Of a stretch of DNA of 64,000 bases, positions 28,192-38,606 are shown piece by piece. The translations under genes were made by a program, and so were the position numbers. Within the stretch, counting starts at the first letter, position 1; each line of letters opens with the position of its first letter. The stretch comes from Saccharomycopsis malanga (taxonomy: Eukaryota; Ascomycota; Saccharomycetes; Ascoideales; Saccharomycopsidaceae). The notes under the pieces are model-generated. The model searched no databases, was not told the DNA's origin, and saw only the letters and a list, made by a program, of their open reading frames with translations. The DNA lies in assembly GCA_004014935.1 (NCBI GenBank), contig CP025323.1, positions 2,681,001 through 2,745,000 of the forward strand, written 5' to 3'.

Positions 28192-31100
28192 TTATATACT
28201 ATCTAAGGAAAGCTTTTCCAATGAATCGTTAACTTCCTCAAGGAGCTTAATCTCGTTGCTAAATTTATGTACTTGTGATTTATGTTTTTGTTGTAGTTCG
28301 CCAGAAGCTTTGACAGTGTAGTTGTCTGCCTTTTGCAAGCTTTCCACATTTTGTTTCTGTTTCCGTATCTTGGCAAGTTTGGCTTTGTTTTTTGAAATTG
28401 TTTCTGAGACGTCTAAGTTTCCTCTGATCAACAAATAAACGGTGATCTGGTGGTTACAAACGTTGCGTACATAGTCTTGTTCATTCAAAATGTCTGCATC
28501 ATCACCAATGATAGTGACAAGCGAAACTTTTCTGTTAAGATAGTTTAGAATATGATGGTTGCTGTGGATAAGCTGGAGAAGCTTTGCATTGTTAGACACA
28601 CGAACAATCACCTCGTTGTTTTTAGGTATACCGTAGTTGTTGATCATCTGGCCCAAATAGCTGCTGAGGTCCAAGATCTTGACAAAGTCTTCCACATCTG
28701 CTTCGTTAATTTCTGTATTATCGGTTTCCTGTGGATATTGCTGGCTGCAAATGGTTTTGTATTGGTTATTACTGAGCTTTTGCCATAATTCCTCGGTAAC
28801 AAATGGCGCAATTGGATGGTAAAGCTTGAGCACCGTGTCGACAATGTAGTATAAAAGTCTTTTAGAATTGATTTTATCGGTACTGTCCTCGTGTAAACTA
28901 AGTACTTTGTTTTTCACAATTTCAAAATACACATCATTCAAACAGTTCAACCAGAAACTGTTGATATCTTTGATAAGACTGGACAAATCTTTGTTTTTCC
29001 AGTATTTGGTAGAGTTGCTGACGAGCAATTGCAACTTGTGGATAATCCATTTATCGTAGATGTTTTCCACAGTGAAGCAACTGTTTGAGTATTCCTCGTG
29101 CTTGAAATTGTTGTTCAATTCAATGATTACAAATTTGACAAGTTGGTAAATTTTCGATATGGTTTTCTTATCGTTATCAATGTCTGCCAAGTTGTTCAAT
29201 GCAAAGTTTTCCTCGAGGCTATGGCCATGGATCTTGCTCAAGAAATGCACACGAAACGCATCAGCACCAATCTCGTTGAATCCCTTGGGAAACTTTGTTT
29301 GGAATGCTTTTGTCAACTTTTTCAACTCTTTCAGGTTATCAACAGCAAAATGGGCAAACCCGTCAGCAATCTCCTTATGGCCGTGTCCCTCAATAACATC
29401 CAATGGATCAAAAGCGTTTCCAAGTCGTTTTGACAACTTACGATTGTTGAAATCAGTCACCAATGGATGGAAAAGAATTTCTTGGAAAGGCAACTCTCCA
29501 GTAACTGCAAGTGAAATAACAATAGACCTGGCTATCTGTTCAATGTCCAGGTCAGCTACCGAGCTTACTAACAAAGCATGGGGTGGTTTGGAAGAAATAA
29601 GAGGATATAATGAGTCGAAAAACCACGAATCAAAACTGTCATTGTCTCTGACCAATTCAAAGTCTTTGTATTTTTGACTAGCTATTGTTTCTGCCTCCTT
29701 TTCTGTGTTTGAAACCACCCAGTATTGGTTATCGTTGATAGCAGTGTCAGGATTTGTATGAGGTAACTTGATAAAGTAGGCATTAATTGGACATGTTTTC
29801 CAGAGGATTTTCTCTGTAGACAACATCAAATCAGAGCTTTTCAAATTGCCGACAGCTGCTTGTATTTTGTGAAGATACTCAGAAGGTTGAACGTTCAAAG
29901 AAAGGAGTTTTTCATCAACAGCAGTGGTGCTGAAACATTTGGAGCTTTGGAACCACCAATGGTTGTGTAGACGTTTTTCAATGACATCGCCAGTTTTCAA
30001 GGAGATTTGGATTCTCATTGGATTGTCTTTAGCACCCAAAAACAAACCTTTTTCCTTCAAATATTGGAGAATTCTCTTACGTGATTCTAATCTCTTGATA
30101 CCTTTCCAGGCGTCACCGCAGTTGTCATTCAAGGTCCCATCCTCGTTGAAGATTTGAATAAACTCAAGACCATGCTTGAGACCAATCTTGTAGTCCTTTA
30201 TGTTGTTGGAAGGAGCCAATCTGACAGCACCAGTGCCAAACTCGATGTTGACTAGCTCGTCATCAAATATCACTGGTAGCAACCTGCCGGTGATCGGATG
30301 GATTACGTTTTTGCCAGCCAAATGTCTGTATCTGTCATCAAGGGGATGGATTGCGATTGCCACGTCGGCAAACATTGTTTCTGGTTTGGTGGTAGCGATG
30401 ATCAACTTGTCGTCCGACTTCTCAACTGGGTAGACAATATCATTGATGACACCGAACTCGATGTCTTCCTCGTAGCCAGGAACCTTGACTGGAGTTCTGC
30501 CCTTGATGTTGACGTATTTGATGTCGGTGTCAGGGACAGGGGAATGTAGATAATAAGACCAATTGATCATAGAAGGCCGTCTTTCGACGAGCCCTTTTTT
30601 GTTCAAAAGAGCAAAATACTGAGAAATTGTGTGTTTTACATTTTCGTCAGAATTTTCGTATATTTTAGAGTTTAACGTGCCCAATTGAGCAAGCTGTTTC
30701 TGAATATGGCCATGATTGATGGTTTTCAAGCCAGAAACTTGGCTTATAAACGCATTGCGGTCAATACTATACTTGGACGTCTTGTCGTCCAATATCTTTG
30801 TTTCCAACGCGTCTTCTAGCAATATTCCGCCGTCGCTATAGCCATGAGGAACCGAAACCTCGCGGGATTGCATCTTGAGGTATCGTGCAAGACAGTCAAT
30901 GATGCTATGGTGGAAAGCGTTGCCTAAATGACCCACACCGTTCAATTTGTCAGGGAATCCAATGACCGGATAGCCATTTTCGGTGAAAACTCCAATATTT
31001 TGCCAGTAAGAATACCACGAAGAACCCACATTGCTGGGAATATAGATCTTGAACTCAGATGTTCCGAAATCCTGTAGAATTTTCTTATCGCCAGGCTTTG

Positions 31101-31224
31101 TAGGATCAATATAACTATCTTTAACTTTCTCAGAAACCACAGCATGCTCTTGCTTCAACTTTTGCTTCAATTCATACTTTGCTCGCTTGTCAGCGGCCTT
31201 AGCCAACTTGTTATCACCACCCAT
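28192..31224 (-). CDS. Valyl-tRNA synthetase-like protein with lost catalytic motifs
   Basis: 1,010 residues from the ATG at 31224; the open frame extends 17 codons further to a TTG. It is collinear with cytosolic ValRS (Vas1) over its whole length: SSWYSYWQNIGVF, an editing-domain-like stretch (KLIIATTKPETMF, VNIEFGTGAVRLAPS), NHWWFQSS, GNAFDPLDVIEG, an anticodon-binding-like region (HPIAPFVTEELWQKL) and the C-terminal coiled coil. The class I motifs are changed: HIGH is GHLGN, KMSKS is KLSKR, the DHAGIAT segment reads SDGGILLED, WCISRQLWWGH is unrecognisable near LMLSTEKILW, and HDxND in the editing site is SNNIKD. The frame has no stops across 3 kb, so it is probably expressed. I infer a non-catalytic paralogue of VAS1; alternatives are a fast-evolving active enzyme or a young pseudogene. 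A SINE-A copy lies directly upstream. Confidence 0.85.
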   Translation of the reverse strand: MGGDNKLAKAADKRAKYELKQKLKQEHAVVSEKVKDSYIDPTKPGDKKILQDFGTSEFKIYIPSNVGSSWYSYWQNIGVFTENGYPVIGFPDKLNGVGHLGNAFHHSIIDCLARYLKMQSREVSVPHGYSDGGILLEDALETKILDDKTSKYSIDRNAFISQVSGLKTINHGHIQKQLAQLGTLNSKIYENSDENVKHTISQYFALLNKKGLVERRPSMINWSYYLHSPVPDTDIKYVNIKGRTPVKVPGYEEDIEFGVINDIVYPVEKSDDKLIIATTKPETMFADVAIAIHPLDDRYRHLAGKNVIHPITGRLLPVIFDDELVNIEFGTGAVRLAPSNNIKDYKIGLKHGLEFIQIFNEDGTLNDNCGDAWKGIKRLESRKRILQYLKEKGLFLGAKDNPMRIQISLKTGDVIEKRLHNHWWFQSSKCFSTTAVDEKLLSLNVQPSEYLHKIQAAVGNLKSSDLMLSTEKILWKTCPINAYFIKLPHTNPDTAINDNQYWVVSNTEKEAETIASQKYKDFELVRDNDSFDSWFFDSLYPLISSKPPHALLVSSVADLDIEQIARSIVISLAVTGELPFQEILFHPLVTDFNNRKLSKRLGNAFDPLDVIEGHGHKEIADGFAHFAVDNLKELKKLTKAFQTKFPKGFNEIGADAFRVHFLSKIHGHSLEENFALNNLADIDNDKKTISKIYQLVKFVIIELNNNFKHEEYSNSCFTVENIYDKWIIHKLQLLVSNSTKYWKNKDLSSLIKDINSFWLNCLNDVYFEIVKNKVLSLHEDSTDKINSKRLLYYIVDTVLKLYHPIAPFVTEELWQKLSNNQYKTICSQQYPQETDNTEINEADVEDFVKILDLSSYLGQMINNYGIPKNNEVIVRVSNNAKLLQLIHSNHHILNYLNRKVSLVTIIGDDADILNEQDYVRNVCNHQITVYLLIRGNLDVSETISKNKAKLAKIRKQKQNVESLQKADNYTVKASGELQQKHKSQVHKFSNEIKLLEEVNDSLEKLSLDSI

Positions 31225-31276
31225 TCTTGCAGCTCTCTGGAAAATAAAGCCTTCCTGTTGGGCAAGATAGTGCAAC

Positions 31277-31532
31277 CGCTAGTACTTTCGGAAAAGAGAA
31301 AAAAAGACCTAATAGAGGCTTAAGGGTTCGAACCGGACTAGAAACACTTTTTACTCGCTGTTGAACGTGACTTTACAGTAAAATACGACCTAGACAGTTG
31401 AAGGCTTACTTTCCAATTTATTAAACGAGAAAATTACAATAAATAAAACATGGATTACGTGGTCCCCACTGGGTTAGCCATTGAGAGAATAACCGACAAA
31501 TACTGCGCTCGAAATATAAGACCTTATTATGG
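31277..31532 (+). mobile_element. SINE-A copy in a divergent promoter
   Basis: CGCTAGTACTTTCGGAAAAG, AAAAAAAGACCTAATAGAGG, a B box in GGGTTCGAACC (31326-31336), CACTTTTTACTCGCTG, ACAGTAAAATACGACC and the 3' block CTGCGCTCGAAATATAAG with a short tail. The A box is missing. It fills most of the 416 bp between the ValRS-like ATG (minus) and the APC5 ATG (plus). Confidence 0.72.
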
Positions 31533-31640
31533 TTAGTGCTCCTCGCTATATATTTGGCATGTCACGTGCATGTATATCTATAAACACTAATAATATAGGA
31601 TGATGTATACGACAATAAGAAAGTGATATGAGGAGCTGCA

Positions 31641-34004
31641 ATGGCATCGCGATTGATAGTATCATCAATACTAACGCCCTACAAGCTTCCTTTGCTAGCC
31701 CTTGTGGCGGCGTATTGTTCGGGCATTTTTCCAAAGAAAAGCGATGCTGCGCTATTGGCGTTTATTGTCAAAACAATAGAACAACATCCTCTTGTTGACA
31801 ATGAGCCTGTTTCTGTCTCCATGTCTTTGGCTGAGTTGCTCTCGAGGATTAGATTAGCCTTGTTGGAGTCTACAAACACCAAAGACCAGGCTGTCGTGGA
31901 TTATGAGCTCATTGAAGCCCGTCTTTTGTTGGCAGTTTGGTCCTGGAGAGATTTAGACACATTCCATCAATTTATCATAAAATCCAAGTCTTTGCTTGTC
32001 AACACCGCGGAGGAAGGCAAGGAGATCCTCAGCGAATTGCCCAAGAGCCTTCTTCCTAAGAAGTTGCTCACAAAACGTAGTTTCTTAGGCCGTTTCGTAT
32101 TGAATTGTATAAAGGATTTTGAAGCCTTGGAATTTGAGGAAGCCCAGAAATTCTGGTCGGCCTTTGTCCAATACCGTCAGTCCAGTTACGAACAGTTCAC
32201 AAGCATTGGCGATGTAAAAACAGTGTCCAATATAGAAAACTATTTTGGCGATAATGTAGAATTAAATAGTTTGATATCGAAAATCAATAATAACATGTTC
32301 CAATCAAAGTTTGATTCGACCAGCGAATTGGGCATCCCAGAAAGGTTCCAAATCGTCTCTGCTTACGATTTGTCAAAGGCATTGTCTAAACAAATACGTC
32401 TCCTCGAGTCGTTCGGAACCCCAACGCCAGACTACTTGAAAGAGGTGTTGGTCACAATGTCCAAACAAGGAAACGATATATTCCCTTCTTCGTACTATTT
32501 AACATATCTAGAATGTGTTACTGCGTGCGATTACGAAGGAGCCTTCAAAGCATTGCATGGCTATTTCGACTACATGATGTCCAACAGCTCTAAAAGTTAC
32601 TACCAATATGCACTTTTGAGCTTGGTGACGCTACACGCCAAGTTCAACTCCAATCGCCAAGCCTTGGAGGCTATCAAAGAAGCCATTTTGGTGGCAAGAG
32701 AAAACAACGACACGGGTTGTTTAAATTATCTTTTGTCATGGTTGTTCAACTTTTTGAAAAACAAACCTGAGTTGAAACATGACTTTTTCGAGTCCAATGA
32801 GCAATTGTTAGAGTTTCTAAAGAAGAAAAATTACAACCAAAGCTCTGACAATATTACAAACGAGTTGGAATTAAACTCAAAGGCTTATCAAATGGAAGCC
32901 ACTCAAGCATTGCTTGATGGAGCACCATTGAATAGAATCTTAGAATCCGTAATAAAATCAGAATATTTGGCTCTCAATGACGACTATGACAATAGATCTT
33001 TCATAATCAATTGCTGTTTGCAGTCATCAATATGGTCCAGAGTGGGCATAAACGATTTAGCCGAATTATATGTCAACATTTCCTTGGACACCAGTCAGTC
33101 ACAACATAATATAAATAACGTATACCAGTCCTGGTTGCGATTGGCTTGGTTAGAGTATGATAATGGCAATATTGATAACCTGTTCAAAATCCTAAAGCAG
33201 AAAAGTGCTGAGAACAAAACCGCTGCTATAACTGCCGGATTGGGCATTGTAGAATCCATATTCACCGTCAGACAAGCCATTAACAGAAACCGCTTGACTT
33301 TCAGCCATGATTACATTCAACGGCTAAAGGATCAAGAGGCCTCCAGCGACATTGATATCAAAAACGAATTAACCTTGCTAAGTGCATTGGTAGAATACAA
33401 ATTGCAAAATACCACACAGGCTGTGAAGATCCTCACTGACGAGATCAAAAGATTCGACAAAAACCCTATCATGTATAATAATTACTGGTACATAAAGTTC
33501 AGCATATTGTATTGCCGTATATTCTGCGGCTCTGGCAACACTATCAGAGTCTTGCCCCTTATTAATAAGTTGGTCAAGCTTACTAAACAATCCAGTTTGG
33601 TCAGTTTGGCAAACGAACTCATTCTTTTGTTTGCCAGAGTATTGTTCACGTTGCAGAAGTTCAATAATGCCAAGGAGCTCTTGACTAATAGCATGCCTCA
33701 GATTTTACAGTATAACAATGTCCACATCAAATCCGAAGCCTATCTTTTGCTAGTTCAAACAGACTACTACCTAATAAGGCAGGGGTCTTTGGTTGATGTG
33801 AAAACGTTCATGAGCCGTTTGAACTTGGCAGTTGATGGTTTCAAAAAGCTAAATGATTATTTTAGCTTGCAAAACTGTTTTGAGTTGGAAATTGCTGGCG
33901 GAAAACTTTTAAACAACTCTGATATGATTAATCATGGACAGAGTTCATTGCAGAAAGTGGAAAATCAAATGAATCAGGAATACAACTATGGAATATTGAT
34001 TTGA
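31641..34004 (+). CDS. APC5: Anaphase-promoting complex subunit 5
   Basis: 787 residues from the ATG at 31641. The Apc5 signature is clear at about 310-375: FKALHGYFDYMM, YYQYALLSLVTLHAKF and ALEAIKEAILVARENNDTGC ending in LNYLLSWLF. The rest consists of TPR-like helical pairs (for example around 480-520 and 590-720), as expected for this scaffold subunit, which joins the platform of the APC/C ubiquitin ligase to the TPR lobe. The length fits the family (yeast Apc5 has 685 residues). Leu codons are mostly TTG. The promoter is crowded by a SINE-A copy whose tail ends about 110 bp before the ATG. Confidence 0.88.
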   Translation: MASRLIVSSILTPYKLPLLALVAAYCSGIFPKKSDAALLAFIVKTIEQHPLVDNEPVSVSMSLAELLSRIRLALLESTNTKDQAVVDYELIEARLLLAVWSWRDLDTFHQFIIKSKSLLVNTAEEGKEILSELPKSLLPKKLLTKRSFLGRFVLNCIKDFEALEFEEAQKFWSAFVQYRQSSYEQFTSIGDVKTVSNIENYFGDNVELNSLISKINNNMFQSKFDSTSELGIPERFQIVSAYDLSKALSKQIRLLESFGTPTPDYLKEVLVTMSKQGNDIFPSSYYLTYLECVTACDYEGAFKALHGYFDYMMSNSSKSYYQYALLSLVTLHAKFNSNRQALEAIKEAILVARENNDTGCLNYLLSWLFNFLKNKPELKHDFFESNEQLLEFLKKKNYNQSSDNITNELELNSKAYQMEATQALLDGAPLNRILESVIKSEYLALNDDYDNRSFIINCCLQSSIWSRVGINDLAELYVNISLDTSQSQHNINNVYQSWLRLAWLEYDNGNIDNLFKILKQKSAENKTAAITAGLGIVESIFTVRQAINRNRLTFSHDYIQRLKDQEASSDIDIKNELTLLSALVEYKLQNTTQAVKILTDEIKRFDKNPIMYNNYWYIKFSILYCRIFCGSGNTIRVLPLINKLVKLTKQSSLVSLANELILLFARVLFTLQKFNNAKELLTNSMPQILQYNNVHIKSEAYLLLVQTDYYLIRQGSLVDVKTFMSRLNLAVDGFKKLNDYFSLQNCFELEIAGGKLLNNSDMINHGQSSLQKVENQMNQEYNYGILI

Positions 34005-35103
34005 TTGGCATTTATATTCAGTTGGTAATATGCTATTATATGCACTTTTCTAGTCTATCATTAATGCATGCTTACGAAATCGCTATCAAATATTTGTTTC
34101 ATATAGCAATACTATGTAGAGCTACCATATATAGCAGGAGAGAAGAAAATATCAGGGCGAAATGAGTTTTAAAGGAGAGAAATAGAAATGTTGGTCTTGT
34201 AAAAGCATTTATACTGATTGTTAATTTTACTTGATTAGCCTCCCAGTTTATTATTTTTCATCATAGTTTCAACTTTGAAGACGAGTTTCAACTTTGAAGA
34301 CGTAATAATCATGGAAACGTCTCTACATCAAACTCTGCGTAACCTTTAAGTAGACACTTACTTTGTTATGTGAGATTCACTTATTGCTGTGATGTTGTTA
34401 TGATAAATTGTCAATAATATTCTACTTGATCCTTACTTTTCAATATTTAGACGCACTCGCCTTCTTGATATGCCTAACAAACCTGTCCATCCAATACTTC
34501 AAGCCCTTTTCCCAGCTCTAAAATGTTTTGTTCTTTACATTCTTTATCCTTTTATCGCGTATTTGGTAAAAGGACCTAGTAGTAAAGTAACGTTTTCTTT
34601 GAAATATTATACTAGAGTTTTTTCTACATCTTCTGATACAGCTTTTTCATTGACCAGACAACCTAATGCAAAATGAAAAAACACAATCAACATTATTACT
34701 GCTTTCAATTGAGTAGCACAATATATATTGGCCGCTACTTTGGCCCTGAACCACTACAAGCCTTCATTTTGTATATATCTTATATTAGTGAACCAAGCTC
34801 AAAAGTGCCATTGAAACAAATTGCAGAGATCGGGTATGAAAGTCTAAGGACATGGGATACAATAGACGGCAAATTGCCATAAAATTAAGTGGAAACAAGA
34901 TGGTTGGTTTCTTCCAGGTCTGGTATGATTGCATTAGTAAACTAGAATGACAAAAGTTGGAAAAGAATCAACGAATAGATAAAGCTGTTGGTACATTATA
35001 TAGAAACACGGTGTTTTGATTGGTAGATTGAATTATTAGGCTTGTATATTAATATGGGGGTTTTTTTTCTTTTCTTTTTTAGCTTTCCTTATCTAGTTAT
35101 TAA
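34005..35103. other. Intergenic region between convergent APC5 and PIS1
   Basis: 1.1 kb. A 21-bp direct repeat based on TTTCAACTTTGAAGACG occurs twice at about 34266-34302. Frames such as 34470-34676 have no recognisable content. No SINE-A copy was seen, making this one of the few long gaps without one. Confidence 0.5.
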
Positions 35104-35763
35104 TTATTTTGATTTTTCATTCTTACCATTGATTTCGTCGCAATCAATTTTAGCCAACATGACGGCTGCTCTGTTCAACTGGACAACGTTGGTGAACTGT
35201 TTGAAAGCCCATAAAGGCAAGGTAAAGTAGGCCAAAAATACACCAAAACGGATACCAAAGATACTAGGGAAGGACTGGAAGTTGGCCAAGTACAATGCTA
35301 AGAAAAAGACCTCGTTGAACAAACAAGCAGTGAACAAGACATTTTTGTTAGTATAGTACAAGTTCAAGAGCCAACTGGACTTTTTGGACACATTCTTGTG
35401 GGAGTTTCCTCCGGATTGCAAGGTCGCGTACATGTGCATGTAATGGGATGCCAAGTCCAACGAGACTAGAAGCTGGAAAACAATGGTGAAGCTAGGGTAT
35501 ATCTTGCACAAGTAGCAAAGAAGAGACGTGGTGGTGCATCTGTCAGTTACCATGTCAAGAACAGCCCCGAATTTAGACGACTGGTTGAACCTTCTGGCAG
35601 CATATCCGTCACAGGCATCTAGGAGACATGACACCGAGTACAAAACTGTGAAGTAGACAGGATGGTTGTCCATGAGAAAGAACGAAACCAATGCTGACAC
35701 AACTCTTCCATAGCCAATCAAGTTGGGAATGAAAAAAAATATATCCTTGGGAATCGCAGGCAT
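35104..35763 (-). CDS. PIS1: Phosphatidylinositol synthase
   Basis: 219 residues from the ATG at 35763 (yeast Pis1 has 220); the frame also opens at an upstream TTG, which I reject. The CDP-alcohol phosphotransferase motif D-G-x2-A-R-x8-G-x3-D-x3-D is complete: Asp52, Gly53, Ala56, Arg57, Gly66, Asp70 and Asp74. About six hydrophobic segments span the sequence. The enzyme makes phosphatidylinositol from CDP-diacylglycerol and inositol in the ER membrane and is essential in yeast. The basic, Asn/Lys-rich tail fits the family. Confidence 0.96.
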   Translation of the reverse strand: MPAIPKDIFFFIPNLIGYGRVVSALVSFFLMDNHPVYFTVLYSVSCLLDACDGYAARRFNQSSKFGAVLDMVTDRCTTTSLLCYLCKIYPSFTIVFQLLVSLDLASHYMHMYATLQSGGNSHKNVSKKSSWLLNLYYTNKNVLFTACLFNEVFFLALYLANFQSFPSIFGIRFGVFLAYFTLPLWAFKQFTNVVQLNRAAVMLAKIDCDEINGKNEKSK

Positions 35764-36308
35764 ACTGGTACTTATCAATATATAAAGATTGAGTAACTAA
35801 CAAACTAGATATTTAATAAAAAAGAATATGACCCGTGACAATTTCTCTTTATCTATATGATTCAAACAACTAATCAAGGTTCAAACGGACCGAAAACTGA
35901 CAACTGTACTGCGATTACCAATCTGTTGAAAAGTAGATCCCAGATAAGTCACACGAGATTAAACAGTACAATATCAATGACTAGAATGACTCTCTAATAG
36001 AAAACCTATCTAAAACCTATCTAAAACCTCGAAACACTCAGATTCTTAAATAAATTTTTAAAGATATATTAAGAATAAAACCAAACCTGATGTCAAGCCA
36101 AAATCGCTTCTTCCACTCTGCTTTTTGGCGAAAATGCACGGTGCTGTGGGCGCCATGTGATTAATGCGTACTTATGCGGCTGATGCACATTCATGCATAA
36201 AAAAAAATTTTTTGGTGAAAAATTATAATGAGGTAGATGAGATAGATGGGATGGGGGTAAAAAAAGAACCAAAAGTAGTAAATAGATAATTTTCCAGAGT
36301 TAGGAGTA
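35764..36308. other. Divergent promoter region of PIS1 and RIX1
   Basis: 545 bp. The RIX1-proximal part holds an ATGCA-type cluster (36133-36200: AAATGCACGG, TTAATGCGTACTTATGCGG, TGATGCACATTCATGCATAA), similar to other clusters in the window. A 12-bp direct repeat, AAAACCTATCTA, occurs at about 36000-36025. Confidence 0.45.
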
Positions 36309-38606
36309 ATGTCTGTGGCTAGTATAATTCTTCCGTTACTTACGGAGCGACCTTCGAATGTCAAGGAAGTTCTTAATAGGTTGCATTCGAGCTCTGCACT
36401 TATCAACTCGTCGGGCACTACAGAATTGAATCTTCTTGCCAAAAAGGCACTCAACTATGCCAATTCGCGCGATGTTTATACCAAATGGGTAGGATGTCAT
36501 CTCATAAGGGCTGTTGCAGGAAATCCGTTGATTTTGACCAACCATGGGGCAGATTTCATGACTTGTCTTATCAAAATCATTAATCTTGTAGGATCGATTC
36601 CAACAGCATTGTACAATGTGGCTGCAGACACGATATTGGCTCTTTGTTTGGCCATTAAAGGAAAGTCGACATTGACGCGAGCTGTAGTGACGCCAAACTT
36701 GCCTGCGGTTATTAGTGTTTTGGTGAAAAACATCAGTTTTGGTAACGTACTGCAGTTGGAAAATACAGTGTCCATTTTGTCAAGTCTTATTAGAAACCAT
36801 CCCACAATATTCCGTCAGTATGCCACGGCCTATGAGACCAAGTTGGTGGAGATTCTTGCGAGCACAGAGGTGTTGTCGTTCAGTTCTTCTTTACGAGGAA
36901 AAATCGTAGAATCTTTTGTAGTTTTGTCGTTGGTAAACGCCAATCCAGCTTTACAATGGAGAGTTCTTTTCAGTTCTGTATTAGAAGAGGTGCAGTCGGT
37001 TGTAAATTTGCTTTTTCAGGACTTTATAGCTTTAAATGAAGAACATGCATCAGCAATTGAAAAAGATATTGAAACATTGCATCTTAGCATTGATGATTCT
37101 GAAAAAAATATCCATAACAAGTCCTTATTCAAACTAGCACCTTTGAAAATAGATCTTAATGAGCTTTGTGCAGTAAACCAGCTAGTTGGAAGATTTCAGC
37201 TTTTGACCGATATTTTGGTCGGTTTTATCACCACGCCTTTGAACAATGTCACTATCAACTTGCCTCTTGGCCTTCTTGTTAATGTTTCTGCCACTCTTTT
37301 GAATGTATCTACCGCAGTCCATGGTTTCAAAAGCGATTTGCTCATTGGTAACATCAATTTGAAGAGCAGTTTGAATTTTGCCTTTTTCACCATCCAGTTG
37401 AATGGAATTCGTATACTCAATAGCTTGCTCATGACTGTGGGACAGCAAATGTTGGTCTACTTCAGCAGAATATCCAAAATAACTGATTTGGTTGTGCCTA
37501 CATTACACGTCACGGTAAATAATCCCGGCCTGAACAAATCCGTTCAAAAGAAAGTGTTGGACAGAGACACTATCAGTTCTCAGAGACACTATCTAGTGCA
37601 AGTTATTGAGTTTGCGACTAATCTTTTGCAACTCTTAGCCAACGGCGATCTACAGGATTTCTCGTTTGTCTTGAAGATTATAGACATGTCTGTAATTATG
37701 GTAGGCGACATGTCATACGGCGAAATTCTAGAGAAAAACGAAACCAAACCACGAAACAAGAAAACCAACAAGTCAAAGCATTCTGTGGAGTTGTCTGATT
37801 TCCTTTCTGACCCAGACTCGTTGAAAATCAAAGTAAACAAACCAGTTGTCTCTGCAGTACTCAAGTTCTATACAGTGGTCTTGAAAAACGTCAGCTCGTT
37901 ATCGTTGACTCAGCTCATCAAAATCCAAAACTTTACCCTTTTGTATGCGGTGAAATCAATTTTTCAAACTTCGGTGCTTGAGTGTGAAGTGAAATCTTTG
38001 TTGGAAACTTTTGTTCTTTACCAGAACAGAAATGAAAAGTTTAATGTTTTGCCAATAGTGTCTAATCTTTTGCGACTTGGAGGACAGCAAAACAATGAGC
38101 TTTTAAGCTTGTTGTTGAACCCGAGATTCCCAGTCACCAACAAACGGGAACTCGAACATTATGACCATGAAGAAGATGCTGCAGAGGAAAAGGGGGAAAA
38201 AGAAGTAGTGGTTCCAGATGATATACTTCAATCTATTAGAGAACAGTTGACCAATGAAATCACATATGAAGTGTCCAAGAAATACGATGTCTTGAGACAA
38301 CGTGATTTAGAAGAACATGAAGCAAAACGTCGCAAATTAACAGAGGCCCATCAGAAACAAAGTTTGGAAAATAATACCAACGTATGGTCTGCAAAGATTG
38401 AACCAAGGGTAGAATCAGAACAAGAACAGCCATCTGTTGACGAAACAACCGAAATTATCAAAACCACCACTGAAGTTACTGTTAAGAATGGTGACAGAGA
38501 TACCACCAGCAAACAGACAGATGTGCAAGTTGCTAAGGACGATGAAAGTGACTCTGATTTCGAAATCCCTGATATTGAGATCGGTTCAAGTGATGAAGAA
38601 GATTGA
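36309..38606 (+). CDS. RIX1: Pre-ribosome maturation factor Rix1
   Basis: 765 residues (yeast Rix1 has 763). The N-terminal half is a helical-repeat array with the family pattern near residues 55-85 (YTKWVGCHLIRAVAGNPL, ILTNHGADFM), corresponding to DLWKGCHTSVVTCAYNPL and LSTHGG of Rix1. The C-terminal 140 residues are highly charged (RDLEEHEAKRRKL; DDESDSDFEIPDIEIGSSDEED), as in Rix1, where this tail is nuclear and acidic. Rix1 forms a complex with Ipi1 and Ipi3 on pre-60S particles and supports ITS2 processing and Rea1 recruitment. The assignment rests on collinearity and the N-terminal pattern. Confidence 0.8.
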   Translation: MSVASIILPLLTERPSNVKEVLNRLHSSSALINSSGTTELNLLAKKALNYANSRDVYTKWVGCHLIRAVAGNPLILTNHGADFMTCLIKIINLVGSIPTALYNVAADTILALCLAIKGKSTLTRAVVTPNLPAVISVLVKNISFGNVLQLENTVSILSSLIRNHPTIFRQYATAYETKLVEILASTEVLSFSSSLRGKIVESFVVLSLVNANPALQWRVLFSSVLEEVQSVVNLLFQDFIALNEEHASAIEKDIETLHLSIDDSEKNIHNKSLFKLAPLKIDLNELCAVNQLVGRFQLLTDILVGFITTPLNNVTINLPLGLLVNVSATLLNVSTAVHGFKSDLLIGNINLKSSLNFAFFTIQLNGIRILNSLLMTVGQQMLVYFSRISKITDLVVPTLHVTVNNPGLNKSVQKKVLDRDTISSQRHYLVQVIEFATNLLQLLANGDLQDFSFVLKIIDMSVIMVGDMSYGEILEKNETKPRNKKTNKSKHSVELSDFLSDPDSLKIKVNKPVVSAVLKFYTVVLKNVSSLSLTQLIKIQNFTLLYAVKSIFQTSVLECEVKSLLETFVLYQNRNEKFNVLPIVSNLLRLGGQQNNELLSLLLNPRFPVTNKRELEHYDHEEDAAEEKGEKEVVVPDDILQSIREQLTNEITYEVSKKYDVLRQRDLEEHEAKRRKLTEAHQKQSLENNTNVWSAKIEPRVESEQEQPSVDETTEIIKTTTEVTVKNGDRDTTSKQTDVQVAKDDESDSDFEIPDIEIGSSDEED

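Noticed and set aside
31225-31275. Upstream extension of the ValRS-like frame to a TTG
   Set aside because: Yeast nuclear genes start at ATG in nearly all cases; similar TTG/GTG extensions were rejected for IMPACT-like, PIS1, MCY1, TFC1 and the 827-residue protein.
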